Below are positions 7,399 through 15,703 of a DNA stretch of 16,650 bases, piece by piece. How positions within the stretch are numbered: position 1 is the first letter of the stretch; each line of letters opens with the position of its first letter. Under the pieces are notes generated by a model. That model was given only the letters and a program-made list of their open reading frames with translations. It was not told where the DNA came from and did not search any database. This stretch comes from Gammaproteobacteria bacterium (lineage in GTDB: Bacteria > Pseudomonadota > Gammaproteobacteria > Pseudomonadales > Azotimanducaceae). The stretch is from contig PASO01000019.1 of the NCBI GenBank assembly GCA_002712135.1, positions 3,481-20,130 of the forward strand, given 5' to 3'. A program made the position numbers and the translations under genes.

Positions 7399-8676
7399 AT
7401 GACATTCGATACATTCGGTTTAGTTGAACCGTTAGTTCGCGCTGTGCGTGAAAAAGGTTACAAGATCCCCACTCCCATCCAGTCAGCCACCATAGAAAAT
7501 GTGCTTAAAGGACGAGACCTTATGGCTTCAGCACAAACGGGCACAGGCAAGACCGCAGCATTTACGCTACCCTTGCTGCAACGACTAGCTGGTAATCTGA
7601 ACAAAAATAAGCATCCTAAGGTGCTTGTACTAACACCTACACGGGAACTTGCCGCACAGATCCAGGATAGCATTCTGACCTATGGCAAGCATCTTGACGT
7701 CAGTTCCACCGCAGTATTTGGCGGCGTGAAGATCGGTCCACAAATGAAAAAGCTGCGCCAGGGTGTTGATATCCTTGTCGCCACGCCAGGACGACTGCTG
7801 GACCTTCACGGACAAAATGCAGTCAATTTCAAGCATATCGAAGTGCTAGTGCTAGATGAGGCCGACCGCATGCTGGATATGGGATTTATTCCTGATATCA
7901 AACGGATTCAGTCACGACTGCCCGAAGAAAAACAGTCGCTGCTTTTTTCAGCCACTTTCTCCGATCCAATACGGACCCTGGCCAAAACCATGCTTCAGAA
8001 TCCCATAGAAGTCAATGTGGCGGCAAAAAATTCTGCAGCGGAAACAGTGCAACATCACCTGCATCCTGTTGACAAGAAGCAGAAATCACGTCTGCTCAGC
8101 CACTTGATCCAGGAAAAAGGCTGGACGCAGGTTCTGGTCTTTACAAAGACCAAACACGGAGCCAATCGTCTGGTAAAAGACCTTGGCAAGCGAAAAATCT
8201 GTGCCATGCCAATTCATGGTAACAAGAGCCAGGCACAACGGACCAAAGCCCTCGCCGACTTCAAACGCGGTAAGGTCGACATACTGGTGGCAACTGATAT
8301 CGCAGCAAGAGGACTCGATATTGTTCAGTTGCCGCTCGTAGTCAACTTCGACCTACCCCACGTCGCCGAGGACTACGTCCACAGAATCGGGCGCACAGGT
8401 CGAGCTGGCAACAAAGGACAGGCGATTTCGTTAGTTAGCGCCGATGAAATTAAGCAGCTGCAGGGCATCGAGCGGCTCATAAACAGACATCTTCATCGTG
8501 AAGAGGTGGAAGGTTTTGAACCGGACCATGCACTGCCCGAATCGAACCCCATCGTCAAGAAAGAGAAATCCAGCAAAATTACGAAACTCCCAGGCAAAAA
8601 GAAGTCCAACCGTCGATCACGATGGTCAAAACGTACCAACCAGCGCAGGAATCGAACTGCTAGCGGTAATAAATAG
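7399..8676 (+). CDS. rhlE: DEAD-box ATP-dependent RNA helicase, RhlE type
   Basis: All helicase motifs are intact in 425 residues: Q motif (F6, GYKIPTPIQ 20-28), Walker A QTGTGKT (46-52), PTRELA (80-85), GG (109-110), TPGR (129-132), DEAD (153-156), SAT (184-186), ARGLDI (303-308) and HRIGRTGR (328-335). The opening MTFDTFGL and the phrase [24 protein letters not shown] are characteristic of RhlE. After residue about 380 comes a Lys/Arg/Ser-rich tail ([19 protein letters not shown]), a disordered RNA-binding extension common in this group. It acts in the cytoplasm on structured RNA, in ribosome maturation and RNA decay. AGGA sits upstream of ATG 7399. It is monocistronic or loosely linked to the gene 82 bases downstream. 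Confidence 0.96.
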   Translation: MTFDTFGLVEPLVRAVREKGYKIPTPIQSATIENVLKGRDLMASAQTGTGKTAAFTLPLLQRLAGNLNKNKHPKVLVLTPTRELAAQIQDSILTYGKHLDVSSTAVFGGVKIGPQMKKLRQGVDILVATPGRLLDLHGQNAVNFKHIEVLVLDEADRMLDMGFIPDIKRIQSRLPEEKQSLLFSATFSDPIRTLAKTMLQNPIEVNVAAKNSAAETVQHHLHPVDKKQKSRLLSHLIQEKGWTQVLVFTKTKHGANRLVKDLGKRKICAMPIHGNKSQAQRTKALADFKRGKVDILVATDIAARGLDIVQLPLVVNFDLPHVAEDYVHRIGRTGRAGNKGQAISLVSADEIKQLQGIERLINRHLHREEVEGFEPDHALPESNPIVKKEKSSKITKLPGKKKSNRRSRWSKRTNQRRNRTASGNK

Positions 8677-8758
8677 TCACAACAACTCTCTTCGTTTTTA
8701 AGGTCAGCATGACCCATGTTATGGTTCTGGTCCTAAGTCAACAACAGAGGGTTTCGGT

Positions 8759-9844
8759 ATGGCGCCTATTCCTAAGGGTGGCACGGTTGCGGTAACCGGC
8801 GCATCAGGATTTATCGGCGGATGGCTGGTAAGAAAACTATTAGGGCGTGGCTATAGAGTTCGTGCGTGCGTGCGGGATGTAGACGATGGTACAAAAACAG
8901 ATTTTCTGAAGGCCATGCCAGGGTATATATCAGGACGCCTGACACTCCACGCGGCTGACCTTAACTCTGCAGGATGTTTCGACGATATTTTCAAGGGTTG
9001 CCATGGCGTCGCTCACGTATCTCATATCGACGCAGCTGGCAGTGAGCGAGGTGGTTATGGTGACGACGATTACGTCAAGATGGTAAATGATCACATCATC
9101 CGAAGCGTCAATTTATCAAAATCGGTTACTAGAGTCGTAGTGACATCAAGTATTGCTGCTGTAGTTTCGGAGAGTAATTTTGACGAAATGGTGAACCGCC
9201 CGGTGATATACGAAGACCGTTACCCGGATAGTGATAACCCAAGGCTAGCCGGTTACTCACGCAGTAAGCAACAGACGGAAAGGTTCTTCTCTGACGCCGC
9301 TGAAGCGAGCGGAAGCTGGGACTCGATCACCTGCTGTCCCGCAGACAATGTTGGTCCTATTCAGTCAGCCCATCAGGGCGATCGCGGACCATGGCAGGGC
9401 TTAATGAAGAAGATGTTGCAGGGGGAATGTAACCCTGCTGTCCACGGTTACCGACCATGGCATACCGTCGATGTTCGCGACACCTGCACAGTTCAGATTG
9501 CAATTCTCGAAAGCGTGATGGTCAAAAACGGTGAGCGCTTTATCGCCTGCAACACAAACAAGATTGACGTAGAAGAAGTCTGCGTGCGAATTGATCGACT
9601 GTTACCTGAACTCGGGTTCGCTACGCCGGACATGACCGAGGATCTGGATGAAGGAGGCACCGCCCGTCGAGCAGAACGACGTGCTGTATATGCCGGGACT
9701 GATCTGCGCAACGATCGAACACGTGCCTTGGGTATTATCTATCGAGACCTGAACGATTCACTCAGAGACATGGCAGAGTCACTAATTTCAGTAGGCGAAG
9801 TAAATCCCGTATTGCGACCCGGGTATTCGCTAAATAAGGAATAG
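8759..9844 (+). CDS. Extended SDR, dihydroflavonol-4-reductase-like NAD(P)-dependent reductase
   Basis: The 361-residue protein has the N-terminal Rossmann motif TGASGFIG (13-20), followed by RVRACVRD (33-40), whose arginines favour NADPH as in plant dihydroflavonol and cinnamoyl-CoA reductases. VVVTSSIAAV carries the catalytic Ser (130/131), and YSRSK gives Tyr166 and Lys170. WHTVDVRDTC in the C-terminal half is another mark of this subfamily. It probably reduces a ketone or aldehyde, or oxidises the matching alcohol; the substrate is not predictable. AGAGGG precedes ATG 8759. Only 2 bases separate its stop from the next SDR start, so the two are surely co-transcribed and probably translationally coupled. 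Confidence 0.92.
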   Translation: MAPIPKGGTVAVTGASGFIGGWLVRKLLGRGYRVRACVRDVDDGTKTDFLKAMPGYISGRLTLHAADLNSAGCFDDIFKGCHGVAHVSHIDAAGSERGGYGDDDYVKMVNDHIIRSVNLSKSVTRVVVTSSIAAVVSESNFDEMVNRPVIYEDRYPDSDNPRLAGYSRSKQQTERFFSDAAEASGSWDSITCCPADNVGPIQSAHQGDRGPWQGLMKKMLQGECNPAVHGYRPWHTVDVRDTCTVQIAILESVMVKNGERFIACNTNKIDVEEVCVRIDRLLPELGFATPDMTEDLDEGGTARRAERRAVYAGTDLRNDRTRALGIIYRDLNDSLRDMAESLISVGEVNPVLRPGYSLNKE

Positions 9845-9846
9845 CA

Positions 9847-10674
9847 ATGGAAAAACGTCTTGACGGAAAAATCGCCTGGGTAACAGGCTCATCAAGGGGC
9901 ATTGGTCGGGTAATCGCATCACATCTCGCGAGCCTAGGCGCCAATGTCGCTGTACACGGTACGACGCCTACATCGACTCAGCAGCTCAATGAGGCTGAAT
10001 CTCTAGACGCGGTAGCAGGAGAAATCGCTAACGAACACGGTACCGAGGTCATGGCAGTTCATGGCGATCTAACAGACGCTAATGTCGTCCAGAAAATCGT
10101 CACAGATATCCATGAGCGTTTTGGACAGATCGACATTCTCATCAATAACGCAGGTGGTGATATTGGCTCAAAGGGCGTCACCGCTGAAAACGCTGGAAAA
10201 CCAATCGTTAATGACGCAATTGAAATATCACTGGAGGATGTCCAGACTATTCTAGATCGCAACCTGATGACATGCATTCTTGCTTGTAGAGCAGTCGCGC
10301 CAGGAATGATTGATCGCAATGAAGGTTGGATTGTGACCATTGGCAGTATTGCTGGACTTTCCGGAAATTTATCTGAAGTATCTTACCGGGTATCAAAGGC
10401 AGCGGTTCATCAGTACATGCGCTGTCTCGCAGCACAACTGAGGCCCAATGGTGTGTACGCTAATGTGGTTGCTCCCGGGGAGATCATCACGGCCCGCTTT
10501 GAGGCGAGCAGACCGACCAAGGATGACCGCAAGGTGGCATTTGGCGCGCTGTCGAGGTACGGCTGGCCGATAGAAGTAGCAAAAGCGGTAGAGTTTTTTG
10601 TTACAGCCGACTCCTCCTACGTATCGGGACAAGTACTACGTGTCGATGGTGGTGCACAGTTGTGGCCTTCGTGA
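9847..10674 (+). CDS. Classical short-chain dehydrogenase/reductase
   Basis: This 275-residue SDR shows TGSSRGIG (13-20), NNAG (100-103), catalytic Ser167 in IGSIAG, and YRVSK with Tyr180 and Lys184, so it should be an active NAD(P)-dependent oxidoreductase. The C-terminal YVSGQVLRVDGG is standard. An insertion around residues 104-130 (GGDIGSKGVTAENAGKP) lengthens the loop near the active site, and the segment after residue 38 (GTTPTSTQQLNEAES) is also long. AAGGA lies before the ATG, inside the end of the preceding gene. Being paired with the DFR-like reductase suggests consecutive redox steps on one substrate. Its stop is 2 bases from the stop of the convergent LLM gene, leaving no room for a terminator. 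Confidence 0.93.
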   Translation: MEKRLDGKIAWVTGSSRGIGRVIASHLASLGANVAVHGTTPTSTQQLNEAESLDAVAGEIANEHGTEVMAVHGDLTDANVVQKIVTDIHERFGQIDILINNAGGDIGSKGVTAENAGKPIVNDAIEISLEDVQTILDRNLMTCILACRAVAPGMIDRNEGWIVTIGSIAGLSGNLSEVSYRVSKAAVHQYMRCLAAQLRPNGVYANVVAPGEIITARFEASRPTKDDRKVAFGALSRYGWPIEVAKAVEFFVTADSSYVSGQVLRVDGGAQLWPS

Positions 10675-10676
10675 TC

Positions 10677-11681
10677 CTAAAGTAACTCTTCCGCGAAGAA
10701 ACGAAGCGTATCGCGATCACTCGCTCCAACATTGATCTGCGTGACAGGGCTGTCAATCCAGCTCTGTAATCGTTCACGAATTCTTTCCTTTGGACCGCAC
10801 AACGCGATCTCATCGATCAATTCATCTGGCACAGCCGCAAATGCCTGGTCCCTCTTGCCTAACATGAAAAGGTCCTGTATCTCCTGAGCAGCTTCGCCAA
10901 ATCCCATTCTTTCAACGTGGTCCTTATGAACATTGAACGACCTGGCACCCATACCACCAACATAAAAACCAACATTCTGTTTGACGATTGCGCGCGCAGC
11001 ATCAACATCATCGTTAATCACAACGGTTACCGCAGCCGCTATCTCGAAGTCTTCCGATTTGATTCTCATGGCGTCGGGGTACATCTCATGCATTCGATTC
11101 GGTGATAGAAACATAGGGATCCATCCATCACAGAGTTCAGCTGCTAGAGCAACATTTTTAGGACCTTCCGCACCGAGGAATACAGGAATACGATCGCGCA
11201 GTGGATGCTGCATTAGCTTCAGCGGCTTGCCAAGCCGCATACCACCTTCTAGTGGCAGTTGATAGTGCTTTCCGTCAAAGCTCACGGGCTCTTCCCGAGC
11301 AATGATCTTACGGAATATCTGCATCCATTCTCTGGTACGAGAAAGTGGTTTTGGATAAGGCTGTCCATACCAACCCTCGACTACCTGTGGACCAGAAACG
11401 CCAATACCCAGTTTCAGGCGACCGTTCGACAGGTAATCCAGCGCAACAGCATGCATCGCCGCGCTGGCTGGAGTTCGACCAGAAATTTGCATAATCGATG
11501 TGCCAAGATTAATACAAGAAGTATGGGCACCAACCCAAGACAACGGGGTAAAACAATCCATTCCGTAAATCTCAGGGCACCAAATAGTGTCGTAACCAAG
11601 GTTCTCTGCCTCCTTGGCAAATGCGATTACCTTCTCTCCCCCGGGCGCGCCTATTGGACCAATCGTAACTCCCAGCTTCAT
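10677..11681 (-). CDS. LLM-class (luciferase-like) oxidoreductase, probably F420-dependent, copy 1
   Basis: The 334-residue protein has the bacterial luciferase-like TIM barrel. It opens MKLGVTIGPIG, then has AENLGYDTIWCPEIYG (25-40), TSIMQISGRTP (61-71), GIGVSGPQVVEGW (92-104), DGKHYQLP (136-143) and LGAEGPKN (169-176), and ends with GPKERIRERL. These pieces fit the Rv3520c-type subfamily of F420-dependent oxidoreductases better than FMN-dependent luciferase relatives, though cofactor choice is inference. Such enzymes transfer hydride between F420 and a carbonyl, alcohol or double bond. GGAG precedes ATG 11681. It lies 33 bases downstream of the atypical SDR on the same strand, so the two form an operon, and it is a full-length paralogue of the LLM gene at 12582. 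Confidence 0.92.
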   Translation of the reverse strand: MKLGVTIGPIGAPGGEKVIAFAKEAENLGYDTIWCPEIYGMDCFTPLSWVGAHTSCINLGTSIMQISGRTPASAAMHAVALDYLSNGRLKLGIGVSGPQVVEGWYGQPYPKPLSRTREWMQIFRKIIAREEPVSFDGKHYQLPLEGGMRLGKPLKLMQHPLRDRIPVFLGAEGPKNVALAAELCDGWIPMFLSPNRMHEMYPDAMRIKSEDFEIAAAVTVVINDDVDAARAIVKQNVGFYVGGMGARSFNVHKDHVERMGFGEAAQEIQDLFMLGKRDQAFAAVPDELIDEIALCGPKERIRERLQSWIDSPVTQINVGASDRDTLRFFAEELL

Positions 11682-11714
11682 TACTTCTCCTATCTGTAAG
11701 TAACTAAAGTTAAA

Positions 11715-12476
11715 TCAGTGATTCCACCATGGACGGTCACTGAATGATCGCAGGTCCATCTCAAAAGTCCATGTTGACCGATGTTGATGCGCCAAATGGA
11801 CGTAGGTATCCGCAATCTTATCTGGCAGCATCAACCCGCCCGCCTTGCCGCGCGTCTCACGAATCTCCTGATATTTTTCCTGACCAAGCATTTTTCCATA
11901 GGTATCCGGCGCATCTACTGCTCCATCAATCAAAATATGTGCGATGTGAATGCCCTTCGCTGAAAACTCCGCATTAAGTGCCTGACATAACATCCGACGC
12001 CCGCCCATCGCCGCCGCGTGCGAATGCTGACCCGCATTACCACGCACTGCGGCCGTTGCGGAAGTGACCAAAATAGTCCCCTTACCTCTTGCTTCCATCA
12101 GTGGGCAAACCGTTCGCGCCAGCCGGAACAAACCAAAGGTCGCCATCCGCCAACCCATCTCAAAGGCTTTGTAACTAGTGTCTTTCAGATGCCGATTGCC
12201 TATCTGTGCACCAAGGTTGTATAGCACTACTTCAACAGGGCCTATATCAGCCTCAACTGCAGCCAATCGATCCTCGATACTGTTATCCTCGACAGCATTT
12301 AATAGGAATCCGGACGCTGAATTTCCGTCCGCTTCGATTTTTCCTACAACCTCATCCAAACCTTGCTGATCAGTACGGCGGCACAGTACCGCATGATAAC
12401 CCTCTTGGGCAAAACGCCGACCAACCGTACCCCCGATGCCGCGACCAGCTCCGAGCACAAAACAAACTGGATTCAT
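11715..12476 (-). CDS. Atypical SDR-family protein lacking the Tyr and Lys of the active site
   Basis: The start is placed at ATG 12476, preceded by GGGAGG; the longer frame to 12503 has none. The product is 253 residues. The cofactor motif is present as GAGRGIG (9-15), and YNLGAQ (86-91) replaces the usual NNAG. Ser139 is kept in LVTSATAA, but the YxxxK element reads HAAAM (about 153-157), so both catalytic Tyr and Lys are replaced. Rossmann-fold homologues without Tyr/Lys exist that bind nucleotide but act as partners or use another mechanism. It heads the operon with LLM copy 1 and faces LLM copy 2 across a 105-base divergent region, so it probably works with those enzymes. A dead enzyme is possible, but the frame is intact. 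Confidence 0.88.
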   Translation of the reverse strand: MNPVCFVLGAGRGIGGTVGRRFAQEGYHAVLCRRTDQQGLDEVVGKIEADGNSASGFLLNAVEDNSIEDRLAAVEADIGPVEVVLYNLGAQIGNRHLKDTSYKAFEMGWRMATFGLFRLARTVCPLMEARGKGTILVTSATAAVRGNAGQHSHAAAMGGRRMLCQALNAEFSAKGIHIAHILIDGAVDAPDTYGKMLGQEKYQEIRETRGKAGGLMLPDKIADTYVHLAHQHRSTWTFEMDLRSFSDRPWWNH

Positions 12477-12546
12477 AATGCCTCCCTTTTGGACCGAAAC
12501 CATATCACGAGTCGTACTTGCGATGCTTGCGGCTGGAACCGTCCAA

Positions 12547-12571
12547 CGTTAGAGGTTAATGTTGAGCTAAC
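12547..12571. promoter_or_regulatory. Candidate operator in the divergent SDR/LLM promoter region
   Basis: The 105 bases between the divergent start codons contain CGTTAGA (12547-12553), identical to one arm of the inverted repeat at 7242-7248. Its GTTAG is mirrored by CTAAC at 12567-12571, 14 bases further on. The site sits directly upstream of the LLM start, where a repressor could act. The match is short and may be chance. Confidence 0.2.
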
Positions 12572-12581
12572 AAAAAAATAG

Positions 12582-13634
12582 TTGGATCTAAGGATAGTGC
12601 AAACCTCAATAGGTATCGGAAGTGCCTACTACAATGGACAAGATTGGCTAGAGACCGTCGATTTCACCCAAGAGGCCGAGAAACTTGGCGTAAACCATGT
12701 CTGGTCTGCGGAAGCCTGGGGAATGGACGCTGTAGTACCTCTCGCGTACCTCGCCGCTAAAACTGACAAAATAAAACTTGGGACCGGGATCATGCAAATC
12801 ACCTCTCGCGCACCGTCCATGACCGCGATGACCAGCCAAAGCATGCGAACCGTCTCCGACAACCGGTTCATCCTCGGGCTCGGCGTCAGTGGTCCTCAGG
12901 TTGTCGAAGGGCTGCACGGTGCCGACTTTGCACATCCCTTAGCAAGGCTACGGGAGTGTTTGGAGATTATTAAACTAGGACTAAACGGAGAGCGTATCAG
13001 CTATCAGGGGAAACATTACGAACTGCCACGCCGAGAGGGCGAAGGAAAGGCTATTAGGTTGTCTCAACCACCCTGCCCCAATCTGCCTATTTACCTTGCA
13101 ACACTTGGCCCCAAATCACTTGAGCTAACGGGAGAGCTAGCTAATGGATGGCTTGGTACTTCCTTTATACCGGAGCACGCCCATGTCTTTTTCGATCACA
13201 TTAAGAAGGGCTTGGACAAAGCTGGCCGAAGTTGGGCCGATATAGACATTCAAGTCGGCGGTGGCTTCGAAGTCGGCGACGACGTCGAACGTATGATAGA
13301 AGCCCGAAAACCGGGGATGGCATTTCAGTTGGGCGGAATGGGGTCAGCGAACACTAATTTTTATAACGACGCTTTTAGGCGAGCAGGTTATGTCGATGAA
13401 GCAATAGAAGTTCAGAGATTATGGGTCGATCGCAAACGTGATGAAGCCGCAAAGCGCATCCCCGATGAAATGATTTTGAAGACCAACATCATTGGCACCC
13501 CCGAGATGATTCGCGAAAGGTTGGATGCATTTAAGAAGGTTGGCGTCACTACGCTTCGATTAGGCACCGGCGGCAACGATCATACATCCCGTATAGACAA
13601 ACTAGCTGAAGCTCTCGATATCATCAACGGCTAA
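12582..13634 (+). CDS. LLM-class (luciferase-like) oxidoreductase, probably F420-dependent, copy 2
   Basis: The 350-residue protein shares with copy 1 the elements LGTGIMQITSRAP (66-78), LGVSGPQVVEG (100-110), GKHYELP (143-149), LATLGPKSLEL (172-182), GGMG and PEMIRERLDAF, and is homologous along its length. AEKLGVNHVWSAEAWGMDA (32-50) is very close to the Rv3520c-type family signature. The start is unusual: the frame opens with TTG 12582 immediately after a stop, no in-frame ATG occurs until residue 48, and GTG 12597 has AAGGA too close to it. TTG is preferred because it completes the first beta strand (RIVQTSIGIG). It is divergent from the atypical SDR. It should use reduced or oxidised F420 on a substrate related to that of copy 1. 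Confidence 0.92.
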   Translation: MDLRIVQTSIGIGSAYYNGQDWLETVDFTQEAEKLGVNHVWSAEAWGMDAVVPLAYLAAKTDKIKLGTGIMQITSRAPSMTAMTSQSMRTVSDNRFILGLGVSGPQVVEGLHGADFAHPLARLRECLEIIKLGLNGERISYQGKHYELPRREGEGKAIRLSQPPCPNLPIYLATLGPKSLELTGELANGWLGTSFIPEHAHVFFDHIKKGLDKAGRSWADIDIQVGGGFEVGDDVERMIEARKPGMAFQLGGMGSANTNFYNDAFRRAGYVDEAIEVQRLWVDRKRDEAAKRIPDEMILKTNIIGTPEMIRERLDAFKKVGVTTLRLGTGGNDHTSRIDKLAEALDIING

Positions 13635-13984
13635 ATGCCCGAGATGAATAAGGCGTATGCGATTACACTCTTACCCTCAAATAGATCAGAAAGAACATGC
13701 TTAAGTGAAACCACACCTAGCCCATTGTTCGCTGAGACCACAATCTCAGCAGGAAACTGATCCAACAGACGAACCACGATGGTCTAACCTGCGTGCCTAT
13801 CAGGCTTATTGAGGATAACTAGGCGAGGCTGATCAAGCACGCTAACTTTAGTCAACAATCTTTAGCTAATCATCAACACAAGGCGCTCAATTCGTTGTCT
13901 CATACCTGCGCGTCGCATCGGCAATGGCGCCTCTCTAGGATCGCGCATTCTCATACCCACTCCTATCCAAGCTTGAAGAAGTCA
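13631..13984 (-). pseudogene. Decayed, internally deleted HflX-type GTPase fragment
   Basis: One minus-strand frame, interrupted by stops at 13862-13864 and 13784-13786, carries HflX-like elements in the right order. MRDPREAPLPMRR then MRQRIERL (13948 down to about 13880) aligns with the HflX linker RGPGETQLETDRR then RNRI. QPRLVILNKPD follows (NKxD, the G4 motif, 13799-13810), then IVVSANNGLG (SAxxG, the G5 motif, near 13721-13735). In intact HflX roughly 130 or more residues, with the P-loop and G2-G3, lie between these blocks; here about 30 residues do. Stops plus the internal loss mean no functional protein. The frame ends overlapping the LLM stop codon. The HflX assignment is mine by motif memory, not a search. 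Confidence 0.5.
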
Positions 13985-14004
13985 TCTGGGAACCTAACAA
14001 CGCC

Positions 14005-15492
14005 CTAGCGATAAGGAGTCCAGTAATTCTGCTTATCAGACTTAAACTTGTAGCGACGACGAGGATGAGGTAGCGGATCTTGGGCGCGCAGCGTCCAGCC
14101 CAGCAATGCGGCAAGCATATCCGAACGAATATCTGAGTAATCAGGATTATCAAACAGATTAACCAGTTCAACAGGATCATCAGCGAGGTTATAGAGCTGC
14201 CCTCGCTCCTGCATATCAAAGATCAACTTCCAATCACCCCTCCTGATCGCGCGCATGGTTCCACTTTGCGACCAGCCATTTAACTCGTCGAAACCAATCC
14301 CATCCGATAAACCATCTTCGTAAGGATCAAAATCATCATCTGCGTCATAGTGCAGCCCGCCGAACCCATGCTCAATGTATGCACTATCAAATTCAAACTC
14401 AGGATATTTCTTCCCGGTCAATAATGGCCACAGACTACGTCCCTGAACGCCACGCGGAATGTCTGTTCCTATCGCTTCACATAGAGTCGGCATGACGTCG
14501 GCGGTGGTGATGTGAGCCGAGTGTGGTATCTCTGAACCTACAATTTGAGGCCCAAGGACGAAAAACGGAATGCGAACGAGAACCTCAGGTAGCTCAGCCC
14601 CCTTACGCATCAGTCCGTACTCTCCTGCATAATCCCCATGATCCGAAAGAAAGATTACGATGGTGTTTTCTCGCAAACCATAGTTATCCAAATAATCGAA
14701 TAGTCGTTTTATCTGATCATCGATCAGTCGCAGCATGCCAAAGTAGTTAGACCTAGCTTGAATAAGTTGTTCTGCGTAGTCGGGAAACGCAGTCTCACCA
14801 ATATTGCGCAACCACTGATACTTAAACCCCTTAACATCAAGTGCAGATGCGTCTGAAAGCGTTGGAGGCAGTGATTCTGGTGGGAACATTGAGAAATATG
14901 GCTCAGGTACCTGGTAAGGATTGTGCGGTTCGGGAAACGACAACCACAAGAAAAACGGGTCTGGCTCAACTCGCACCTCATCAATCCAGTTGGTGGCAGC
15001 CGACACTGCACGAAAGGGACATTGGACTTCTGGCCCAAAAGGCGCTGCTTCTTCGGCCACACGCATTCGAAGACCTGCGAGGTATTCATCAAATGCAAGC
15101 TCGTCTTTCGTCCTGTCGTCGCCAAAACCACCGTGATGTGCCATAGAGAAGCAGTAGTCCATCTGCTCTGCCTCGACGTGTGAATGATTTTTTCCACAGA
15201 GCGCTGTTCGGTATCCCTGCTTACGCATAACCTCGTAAAGGTCTGCCTCAAAAAACGCATCATCCTTGTTGTGGTTTGTTCGCGCGCGCGTCGCACTGGG
15301 ATACCTACCGGTCAACATGCTCACACGCGCCGGAAGACATGCTGGCATGGTTGTGTAGGCTCGGTTAAACCAGATACCTTCCGCAGCAAGGCTATCCAAA
15401 AAAGGCGTGGTATCGAGCGGGAATCCCTCACGCACAGATACATCAGCCCGCTGCTGATCCGTCATGATTATTACGATATTCGGTTTAGTCAT
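14005..15492 (-). CDS. Type I sulfatase (formylglycine-dependent), cytoplasmic
   Basis: The 495-residue protein starts PNIVIIMTDQQRAD with metal ligand Asp12. ACLPARVSMLTGRYP holds the C-x-P-x-R motif with Cys52 as the residue converted to formylglycine, and Arg56. Further active-site elements are CGKNHSH (Lys101, His103), EPHNPY (His190), FLSDHGDYAGEYGL (Asp284, His285) and MRKG (Lys297). It lacks a signal peptide, so it acts in the cytoplasm, as choline sulfatases and related arylsulfatases or phosphonate monoesterases can. The conserved C-terminal part RRGDWKLIFD and LYNLADDPVELVNL is typical. A formylglycine-generating enzyme or the anSME enzyme is needed and not seen here. Start ATG 15492 has a weak TAGGG upstream. 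It lies on the same strand as the SDR 203 bases upstream. Confidence 0.94.
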   Translation of the reverse strand: MTKPNIVIIMTDQQRADVSVREGFPLDTTPFLDSLAAEGIWFNRAYTTMPACLPARVSMLTGRYPSATRARTNHNKDDAFFEADLYEVMRKQGYRTALCGKNHSHVEAEQMDYCFSMAHHGGFGDDRTKDELAFDEYLAGLRMRVAEEAAPFGPEVQCPFRAVSAATNWIDEVRVEPDPFFLWLSFPEPHNPYQVPEPYFSMFPPESLPPTLSDASALDVKGFKYQWLRNIGETAFPDYAEQLIQARSNYFGMLRLIDDQIKRLFDYLDNYGLRENTIVIFLSDHGDYAGEYGLMRKGAELPEVLVRIPFFVLGPQIVGSEIPHSAHITTADVMPTLCEAIGTDIPRGVQGRSLWPLLTGKKYPEFEFDSAYIEHGFGGLHYDADDDFDPYEDGLSDGIGFDELNGWSQSGTMRAIRRGDWKLIFDMQERGQLYNLADDPVELVNLFDNPDYSDIRSDMLAALLGWTLRAQDPLPHPRRRYKFKSDKQNYWTPYR

Positions 15493-15499
15493 TACAACC

Positions 15500-15703
15500 C
15501 TAGGCGTATGGATTTATTGGCAGTAAAGGCAGAAGTCGATTCTGACGCTGCAGCCCCTTAGAATCAATGGGGTTGGGTTTTAAAAGCTCTTTGGGGATAC
15601 CAATACGGATACGAACTGTTTTAGCAGTGATTTTTACTGCATCCGCAGCTGTTGCTGATAACTTAGAAGCACTAATCGCGCTAGGTCTTCCTGTGTTAGC
15701 CAA
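15500..15703 (-). CDS. Possible small basic ORF between the SDR and sulfatase genes
   Basis: A 67-residue frame starts with TTG 15703, overlapping the stop of the SDR gene, and ends 7 bases before the sulfatase ATG. It reads MANTGRPSAISASKLSATAA and includes KTVRIRIGIPKELLKPNP. The position in the 203-base gap between two same-strand genes fits a coupled small gene, but there is no ribosome site and no recognised family. It could be chance. Confidence 0.2.
   Translation of the reverse strand: MANTGRPSAISASKLSATAADAVKITAKTVRIRIGIPKELLKPNPIDSKGLQRQNRLLPLLPINPYA

Noticed and set aside
11259..11699. Plus-strand 146-codon ORF antisense to LLM copy 1
   Set aside because: It lies wholly opposite a well supported LLM gene and shows no recognisable domain; it is a shadow frame despite its length.
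11701..11712. TAACT-AA-AGTTA inverted repeat between the atypical SDR and LLM copy 1
   Set aside because: Short AT-rich arms in a 33-base operon gap; no reason to prefer function over chance.
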